DNA from: Hofstenia miamia
Taxonomy: Eukaryota; Xenacoelomorpha; Acoela
Direction of reading: 5' to 3'
DNA length: 64,000 nucleotides
Assembly: GCA_004352715.1 (NCBI GenBank)
Contig: SCFE01000053.1
Span: 504,529 to 568,528, forward strand
Each line of letters starts with the position of its first letter. Within the stretch, counting starts at the first letter, position 1. Positions 56,895 through 64,000 of this stretch are shown piece by piece. The position numbers were made by a program, and so were the translations under genes. Below the pieces are notes generated by a model. That model was given only the letters and a program-made list of their open reading frames with translations. It made no database searches and was not told the origin of the DNA.

Positions 56895-59800
56895 ATAGTT
56901 CCTTTGTTTGTCATAGTAAATTACGCATCGCCCTATCTCGCTTTTAATTAAGGAAATTAAGCAATTGAATATTCATTCTGAAATAATTATGTAATGTAAG
57001 TAATGTAAGTACAGATGCATGCGTATTTATTGCTAGAGTGTGACACAGACATGGAAATTTACCTAAAAGTTAGGCTCAAGCTCGTCTCACTTATATTAAT
57101 GCTAATTCGGCCCATTTTTAAGATTTATGCTTAAAATTTCTTTTTCAATGTTCGGCTTTCTATTAAAATTTATAAATAAAATCTGTTCCCTGAAATTGTA
57201 AAAAAATAATTGAATTTTAGACGAGTACAAAATACTAATGCAAAATTTCAGTTATATTTTTTAACACATTATTTATAAGTCTAGGTTGTTGAAGAAATAT
57301 TCCAATCCAAATTTTTGAAATTCCGTGAATCTCAATAATGTCAGCAAATCTAAATCTCTATTTGATGGAATAAATATTCAACAGAATAAACAATTAAATA
57401 AATTGCTAAAAGCGTCAAAATTTTACTATTGAACAATTATATATGTTAAGGAATGTGTGCATTATAAACTTTGTGGATATATACGACAGTTAGTAAAGTA
57501 TTTGCAAAGTCGAAATTGATAACTTTTGGACTGTCAAACCGTCTAAAAATAAGAATATTTGTTCAAACAACAATTAGTTTGATAAGAGGTTGGAGGAGTG
57601 AATAACTATTAAATAAATTAAATAAATTGCTAAAAGCGTCAAAATCTTACTATTGAACAATTATATATGTTAAGGAATGTGCGCATTATAACTTTGTGGA
57701 TATATACGACAGTTAGTAAAGTATTTGCAAACTCGAAATTGATAACTTTTGGACTGTCAAACCGTCTAAAAATAAGAATATTTGTTCAAACAACAATTAG
57801 TTTGATAAGAGGTTGGAGGAGTGAAAAACTATTAAAATGTTTTACTTCCGTAAATAAAACGTATTTTCACACTTAATATTAGAATGCATACATAAAAATT
57901 TACTTATTTTTAAACACAATAACTAGATTTTACATTATTAAAGTCACACAAGTTACGCATAATCAATTAAGTTTATATATTATGACGTGCACAATAGAAA
58001 TGAAAGTGAAGACATCTTCAGTATGTAATGTCAATTAGTTTGATAAGAGGTTGGAGGAGTGAACAACTATTAAACTGTTACTTCCGTAAATAAAACGTAT
58101 TTTCACACTTAATATTAGAATGCATACATAAAAATTTACTTATTTTTAAACACAATAACTATAGATTTTACATTATTAAAGTCACACAAGTTACGCCTAA
58201 TCAATTAAGTTTATATATTATGACGTGCACAATCATGACCAATTATAATAATTTCTAGAAATGAAAGTGAAGACATCTTCAGTATGTAATGTCTACGATC
58301 ACCAGTTGGTCAAGTTGTTTAGCTAAAACTTTAAGTAATTGCCGTACTCTTTTTTTCAAGATATATATATATATATACATATATATACGATCCGCACAAG
58401 GGTTTTTGCAAAAAGCTCTCCATAGAGGGCGGGGGCCCATTTTCCCATAGTACACAGAGGGATTTGGGGGTTTTTTGCCGAAAATAAAACTTTTTGCGAT
58501 TACTCGCTAAAAAAATAATCAATCCTTAAAATATTTTGCATGAAGGTAGGGACTACTGAAACATTATGTTCTTCAAAAAATCAGAAATTATGAGGAAAAA
58601 ACAGCGTATATGGTTATGTGGAAAGAATACATAGAGGGAAATATTTGTATATATATATATATATATATACTATATTTTTTTTTGCAAGATATATATATAT
58701 ATNNNNNNNNNNNNNNNNNNNNNNNNNNNNNNNNNNNNNNNNNNNNNNNNNNNNNNNNNNNNNNNNNNNNNNNNNNNNNNNNNNNNNNNNNNNNNNNNNN
58801 NNNNNNNNNNNNNNNNNNNNNNNNNNNNNNNNNNNNNNNNNNNNNNNNNNNNNNNNNNNNNNNNNNNNNNNNNNNNNNNNNNNNNNNNNNNNNNNNNNNN
58901 NNNNNNNNNNNNNNNNNNNNNNNNNNNNNNNNNNNNNNNNNNNNNNNNNNNNNNNNNNNNNNNNNNNNNNNNNNNNNNNNNNNNNNNNNNNNNNNNNNNN
59001 NNNNNNNNNNNNNNNNNNNNNNNNNNNNNNNNNNNNNNNNNNNNNNNNNNNNNNNNNNNNNNNNNNNNNNNNNNNNNNNNNNNNNNNNNNNNNNNNNNNN
59101 NNNNNNNNNNNNNNNNNNNNNNNNNNNNNNNNNNNNNNNNNNNNNNNNNNNNNNNNNNNNNNNNNNNNNNNNNNNNNNNNNNNNNNNNNNNNNNNNNNNN
59201 NNNNNNNNNNNNNNNNNNNNNNNNNNNNNNNNNNNNNNNNNNNNNNNNNNNNNNNNNNNNNNNNNNNNNNNNNNNNNNNNNNNNNNNNNNNNNNNNNNNN
59301 NNNNNNNNNNNNNNNNNNNNNNNNNNNNNNNNNNNNNNNNNNNNNNNNNNNNNNNNNNNNNNNNNNNNNNNNNNNNNNNNNNNNNNNNNNNNNNNNNNNN
59401 NNNNNNNNNNNNNNNNNNNNNNNNNNNNNNNNNNNNNNNNNNNNNNNNNNNNNNNNNNNNNNNNNNNNNNNNNNNNNNNNNNNNNNNNNNNNNNNNNNNN
59501 NNNNNNNNNNNNNNNNNNNNNNNNNNNNNNNNNNNNNNNNNNNNNNNNNNNNNNNNNNNNNNNNNNNNNNNNNNNNNNNNNNNNNNNNNNNNNNNNNNNN
59601 NNNNNNNNNNNNNNNNNNNNNNNNNNNNNNNNNNNNNNNNNNNNNNNNNNNNNNNNNNNNNNNNNNNNNNNNNNNNNNNNNNNNNNNNNNNNNNNNNNNN
59701 NNACGATTTCGCTGTTGAATGTGATTATTATATTAAAAGAGAATATGGTTGCATTTATAGAGCTTTATAAATAGTTCCTTTGTTTGTCATAGTAAATTAC

Positions 59801-60198
59801 GCATCGCCCTATCTCGCTTTTAATTAAGGAAATTAAGCAATTGAATATTCATTCTGAAATAATTATGTAATGTAAGTAATGTAAGTACAGATGCATGCGT
59901 ATTTATTGCTAGAGTGTGACACAGACATGGAAATTTACCTAAAAGTTAGGCTCAAGCTCGTCTCACTTATATTAATGCTAATTCGGCCCATTTTTAAGAT
60001 TTATGCTTAAAATTTCTTTTTCAATGTTCGGCTTTCTATTAAAATTTATAAATAAAATCTGTTCCCTGAAATTGTAAAAAAATAATTGAATTTTAGACGA
60101 GTACAAAATACTAATGCAAAATTTCAGTTATATTTTTTAACACATTATTTATAAGTCTAGGTTGTTGAAGAAATATTCCAATCCATATTTTTGAAATT
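56827..60198. repeat. Direct repeat pair 56827-57322 and 59703-60198
   Basis: About 495 bp is almost identical in the two places, the second copy beginning exactly at the end of the 1,000-N gap. The copies differ by few bases (for example GGTTACATT and GGTTGCATT), so they may be two alleles or two element copies joined in scaffolding. Confidence 0.75.
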
Positions 60199-62268
60199 CG
60201 CAAGCTTTGTCCGTTTGTTGTACATAGTAGAATATAATATCAGTGAAAACAATAACATTTTTACCTATAGTATTAACTCAGATTCTAGTTGAAATCGGGT
60301 TATATCTGTAAGTTTGAAGCGCAAGTTGGATCGTGTATCACTTCAAAGACCCTCCAACTTGCAATTAGTTGTTTACAGAGCAATTAATTTTTTCACACAA
60401 GATTGACCGCGTATCACCCACTTTAATATCAACATATAAGATACTATCACCTTAATATTACATGCAATATCAATCGCTCTGCATAATGCATAAATATGTT
60501 AGTAGCTCAATTTCCTTTAAATTCTTCAATGATTTGTTAAAGTGCAATCAAAGCAAAAAATTTTTTAGCAATATCAATCGCCACGATTCATTTATATTTA
60601 GGTGTTCGAAATTATGGAATGATCTCAATGTGGAAATTAACACTGAAAAAACTTATAAACATTTTAAGAAAAAAATAAAAGAAATTGTACTGAAAAAGCA
60701 ATAGTTAATTGGAATTTCTAATCAATTAAACATAAATTTCAAGCCCTTTAAGTAAGGTGTTTATGTATATTTTTGTGTGTCTAGTTTGTAGCTTATATTA
60801 ACTTAGGCAATAAATTTGCTTTAACTCTTCATATTGTAGGTTACTGATTTTATATAGATAATTCTGCTGGTGCATTACGCTTAAAAATTATCATAGAGTT
60901 ACAAATTCATGCATCACATATGCTTCAGTAATGATATAACCCCATAGAATGATAAAATGGCGAATATTGAAAATTGTAATTATCTCAAAGACAAATTTTT
61001 AACGATTGTTCGCTTAAACGAATATTGAATATAATTTCAAATTTCAACAATTAAATGAAATGTTTCAATACTTAAATTATGGTATAAGCGCTTTGGATAC
61101 ATAAAACAATTCCAATTAGCTCTTTGACTTGATGTTAAAAATTTGAAGGCGTGAAACAAAATGATGTGATTCAGTAAAAATACGTAATTTATGCATAAAA
61201 ATGTTATTCAAGGAAGACCAGAATGCAAATTTCAGATCTATAATTGAAATTTTTTAATATTAATAACATGAATTCCTCAAATCTATTCCAATTTCGTAAT
61301 AATATTCACATGAAATGTACAATATTCAAAGAAAACCATGTTCGTTTAAACGAACAATAGTTAAATGGGGGATAAGCACAAATATGTCAGAAAATGCGTT
61401 TTGTGGTTGCAAGAACGCTGTAATTAATTGAGCCTTTTCAAAACGAGGATAAATATTTTTAATATATTTAGTAAATACAAAATTTGCCTACTAGCAATGT
61501 AGGACAAATTGTGATTCATAAATCAAATTCTTTTCAATTGTGTATCTCAATTCAAGTAAGGTAATCCTATCGGATTAAGTCAGACAGGCTTACCAAAGCA
61601 CTCTATGTAAATATATTATATATAACATAAAATTTCAACTTGAAGCTAAATTGACCTTACTTAGAAACGCAGATTTCGCCTTGCCGTGAATCTCAATAAT
61701 GTCAGCAAATCTAAATCTCTATTTGATGGAATAAATATTCAACAGAATAAACAATTAAATAAATTGCTAAAAGCGTCAAAATCTTACTATTGAACAATTA
61801 TATATGTTAAGGAATGTGCGCATTATAACTTTGTGGATATATACGACAGTTAGTAAAGTATTTGCAAAGTCGAAATTGATAACTTTTGGACTGTCAAACC
61901 GTCTAAAAATAAGAATATTTGTTCAAACAACAATTAGTTTGATAAGAGGTTGGAGGAGTGAACAACTATTAAACTGTTACTTCCGTAAATAAAACGTATT
62001 TTCACACTTAATATTAGAATGCATACATAAAAATTTACTTATTTTTAAACACAATAACTAGATTTTACATTATTAAAGTCACACAAGTTACGCCTAATCA
62101 ATTAAGTTTATATATTATGACGTGCACAATCATGACCAATTATAATAATTTCTAGAAATGAAAGTGAAGACATCTTCAGTATGTAATGTCTACGATCACC
62201 AGTTGGTCAAGTTGTTTAGCTAAAACTTTAAGTAATTGCCGTACTCTTTTTTGCAAGATATATATATG
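57323..62268. repeat. Family of direct repeats at 57323-57600, 57605-58360 and 61684-62268
   Basis: All share CGTGAATCTCAATAATGTCA or later parts, the block ATATATACGACAGTTAGTAA, GGTTGGAGGAGTGA and the end GTAATTGCCGTACTCTTTTT. A truncated further copy starts at 58032. Several copies end in a TA run next to N bases, which suggests that the assembler expanded one locus. Confidence 0.7.
58648..59702. repeat. (TA)n microsatellite and 1,000-N scaffold gap
   Basis: TA runs at 58648-58670 and 58689-58702 lead into N bases 58703-59702. The round number of N bases suggests a gap of unknown size. Confidence 0.95.
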
Positions 62269-62269
62269 T

Positions 62270-62835
62270 NNNNNNNNNNNNNNNNNNNNNNNNNNNNNNN
62301 NNNNNNNNNNNNNNNNNNNNNNNNNNNNNNNNNNNNNNNNNNNNNNNNNNNNNNNNNNNNNNNNNNNNNNNNNNNNNNNNNNNNNNNNNNNNNNNNNNNN
62401 NNNNNNNNNNNNNNNNNNNNNNNNNNNNNNNNNNNNNNNNNNNNNNNNNNNNNNNNNNNNNNNNNNNNNNNNNNNNNNNNNNNNNNNNNNNNNNNNNNNN
62501 NNNNNNNNNNNNNNNNNNNNNNNNNNNNNNNNNNNNNNNNNNNNNNNNNNNNNNNNNNNNNNNNNNNNNNNNNNNNNNNNNNNNNNNNNNNNNNNNNNNN
62601 NNNNNNNNNNNNNNNNNNNNNNNNNNNNNNNNNNNNNNNNNNNNNNNNNNNNNNNNNNNNNNNNNNNNNNNNNNNNNNNNNNNNNNNNNNNNNNNNNNNN
62701 NNNNNNNNNNNNNNNNNNNNNNNNNNNNNNNNNNNNNNNNNNNNNNNNNNNNNNNNNNNNNNNNNNNNNNNNNNNNNNNNNNNNNNNNNNNNNNNNNNNN
62801 NNNNNNNNNNNNNNNNNNNNNNNNNNNNNNNNNNN
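62270..62835. other. 566-N assembly gap
   Basis: Preceded by a short TA run. Sequence on the two sides shows no overlap. Confidence 0.98.
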
Positions 62836-62839
62836 TATT

Positions 62840-63960
62840 TTATTTATAGTTTGTTAATTTGAGCTTTGAAACGGTTTTTTTTTTTGTAATTGGTCTTTGG
62901 TGGATTGACTGTATAGGCGAATCCCCTTGCCTCCGACACTTCAGTAAGATTTTTGCATCCTTAAATTTCTTTGTAGCTTTGAATTGTAATATTTCTTCTG
63001 CGTTATTGAAGTAATTTTCGTAGCCCTTGATTTTGTGCTTAACTGGTTTTGATATGTCTTTTGTGTAGGGGAGGATTATGGTACTCCTAGGATTTCCTCC
63101 GGTATGCAGAACTCGTTCTAACTGGCATGCATTGTTGTTATTTGGATGGTGCCGAACGTTACTGGATAATTGATTTGTTTGCAATCAATGTCGGGTATTA
63201 TCTCTAATGTTGAGGTTTTCATGAGAGATTGTTTAGTTTTCCTTGGTATCAGAAAGCGAGCACTTGCGTACTTGATATCAAAGGCGAGCTGTTGATTAGG
63301 TGATATTAGCGTTTCTAAGTCTTCTTTTGTGAATGATTTGGCAAATAGATTCATTTCGATCGTTCCAACATCGGAGGTTTTAGTTTGTGTATATTTGATT
63401 GGGGTGATACTAATTTCATCTTTGTTGTTAAGGATGCGTTTCTCAATGAGTAAGTTTGTTTCTTCCGATGTGATCCATGTGTTTTCTAGTGTAGTCTCGA
63501 TTCGCGAAAGCTATTCATTCATGACTTTTTCGGTCTTTCACTGGATGCGGGAGATAATTGAATTGTAGACGTAGCTAGCAATAGTTCTTTCTCTTCTATT
63601 ATGATTTGTGGCTTGGGCTGTATTTATCACTCGGCATTGTTGTAGATAGGCTTGTGTGCTATGTTCTGAACGTTTGAGTAAGATTTTGGTAGCTATAGGC
63701 GAGAAAGTGTCGTTGCATTGCAAGAAGTGGGTTTTATTTGTGGTGCCCGACATGTACTTTTTTGTGTGTTGGTGGAAGATATCTGTAACTGCTTCATGTA
63801 TGCCAAGTTGATTCCGAAGTACAATGGGCGATATTCTTCCAAAGGAAATTTGCTGGTAATTATTTTTAGAAGTAGCTTTTCATATCTTGCAGGGGATTTC
63901 TGATTCACTTTGATTGGTGATGCGGGGACAATTGTGTCAAATAGTAAACAGTTTTTCATT
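62840..63960 (-). pseudogene. Unidentified decayed ORF series, probably retroelement
   Basis: Four minus-strand open stretches in changing frames: MKNCLLFDTIVPASPIKVNQ; MSGTTNKTHFLQCNDTFSPI; MNLFAKSFTKEDLETLISPN; and MQTNQLSSNVRHHPN with TIILPYTKDISKPVKHKIKG. The ILPY...IS..VKHKIK text recalls the stretch between RT and GIY-YIG in Penelope-like elements, but the upstream text is not a recognisable RT. The GC content is higher than around. Called as mobile-element-like only. Confidence 0.35.
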
Positions 63961-64000
63961 CTTGGTGCGTATGTTGAGAGTGTTACTTCGAAAGTTTGTT

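Larger units (their letters stand above)
56543..60422. mobile_element. Harbinger-like DNA element, gap-interrupted
   Basis: Left end AGGGGGTGATACACGGTCAA and right end, inverted, AGTGGGTGATACGCGGTCAA match at 25 of the first 28 bases. Both ends are flanked by TTA (56540-56542 and 60423-60425), the 3-bp target of PIF/Harbinger elements. Extra inverted copies of the terminal word lie at 56605-56640, 56717-56745 and 60318-60350. It holds a 1,000-N gap and an internal duplication. No transposase is recognised, so the class is inferred from ends and target site only. Confidence 0.6.
56165..60704 (+). mobile_element. LINE reverse-transcriptase 3' fragment split by a Harbinger-like insertion
   Basis: Left piece (about 56165-56420, with a frameshift) reads RLKINANKTHFIIFALKEHQ and YLGVAIDKDWTFNEFLSLKL; right piece (60462-60704) reads FRCSKLWNDLNVEINTEKTY and KHFKKKIKEIVLKKQ, then a stop. 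These are the palm/thumb and the C-terminal end of a CR1/Jockey-type reverse transcriptase, in correct order on the plus strand. The insertion 56543-60422 lies between them. Confidence 0.65.

Noticed and set aside
58610-59770. Long ORFs across the N gap
   Set aside because: Open only because N bases cannot encode stops.
1-64000. Bacterial features, CRISPR arrays, tRNA and rRNA genes
   Set aside because: Spliced gene structure, animal transposons and low GC make the window eukaryotic; no regular spacer repeats or RNA gene signatures were seen.

Overview
This window is eukaryotic, almost certainly from an invertebrate animal genome. It is strongly AT-rich and full of (TA)n microsatellites. Its genes are split into small exons with GT..AG introns. 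It carries remnants of animal transposons (piggyBac, hAT, Harbinger-like, Penelope-like, gypsy and two non-LTR LINE copies). The species cannot be named from sequence alone; an arthropod or another protostome fits best. No bacterial-style operon, CRISPR array, rRNA or tRNA was found.

One large gene dominates. On the minus strand, from 46525 down to 1301, lies a secreted thioester-containing protein (TEP) of the alpha-2-macroglobulin/complement superfamily. I traced 16 constitutive coding exons with matching splice phases. They run from a signal-peptide exon (46476-46525) through the MG1 to MG7 domains to the exon with the GCGEQ thioester (1301-1483). The reading frame joins without a break to about 970 residues. 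TEPs are usually about 1,400 to 1,500 residues, so the C-terminal part (rest of the thioester domain, CUB, final MG domain) lies beyond the window start or is missing from the assembly.

The most interesting part is between 7.1 and 22.9 kb. At the hypervariable/bait-like position the gene carries seven tandem alternative versions of one exon (12.1 to 12.7) and a dead eighth. All enter in phase 1, leave in phase 2, have length 3n+1 and end with an FFPESWI(W/F) block. Including exactly one keeps the frame; including two breaks it. About 16-27 nt after the donor of every version there is a copy of a short intron motif, CTGCTTTGGGTTTT. One complementary site, AAAACCCAAAGTAGTTG, sits about 42 nt upstream of the next constitutive exon (exon 13). 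This is the layout of a docking-site/selector-sequence system for mutually exclusive splicing, as known from arthropod Dscam, here in an immune TEP gene. Six of the seven selectors can form 16-18 base pairs with the docking site, with differences mostly kept as G-U/A-U alternatives.

Layout: 1-1.3 kb no recognised exon; 1.3-5.4 kb exons 17 to 13, with an assembly-duplicated exon 15; 5.4-22.9 kb the alternative array, interrupted at 12-16.5 kb by nested transposons (gypsy containing piggyBac containing a LINE); 24.5-27.1 kb exons 11 to 8; 27-34 kb a large intron with a hAT element; 34-35.5 kb exons 7 to 5; 39.3-40.5 kb exons 4 to 2; 40.5-46.5 kb a 5.9 kb first intron with Penelope and hAT MITE remnants; 46.5 kb exon 1. 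From 47 to 64 kb there is no host gene I can support: a possible hAT element, a decayed LINE with esterase-like ORF1, a second LINE fragment split by a Harbinger-like insertion, large N gaps with flanking duplications, and unidentified decayed ORFs at the end.

Coordinates of exons were derived by hand from splice signals and family alignment. No transcript or database search was available.
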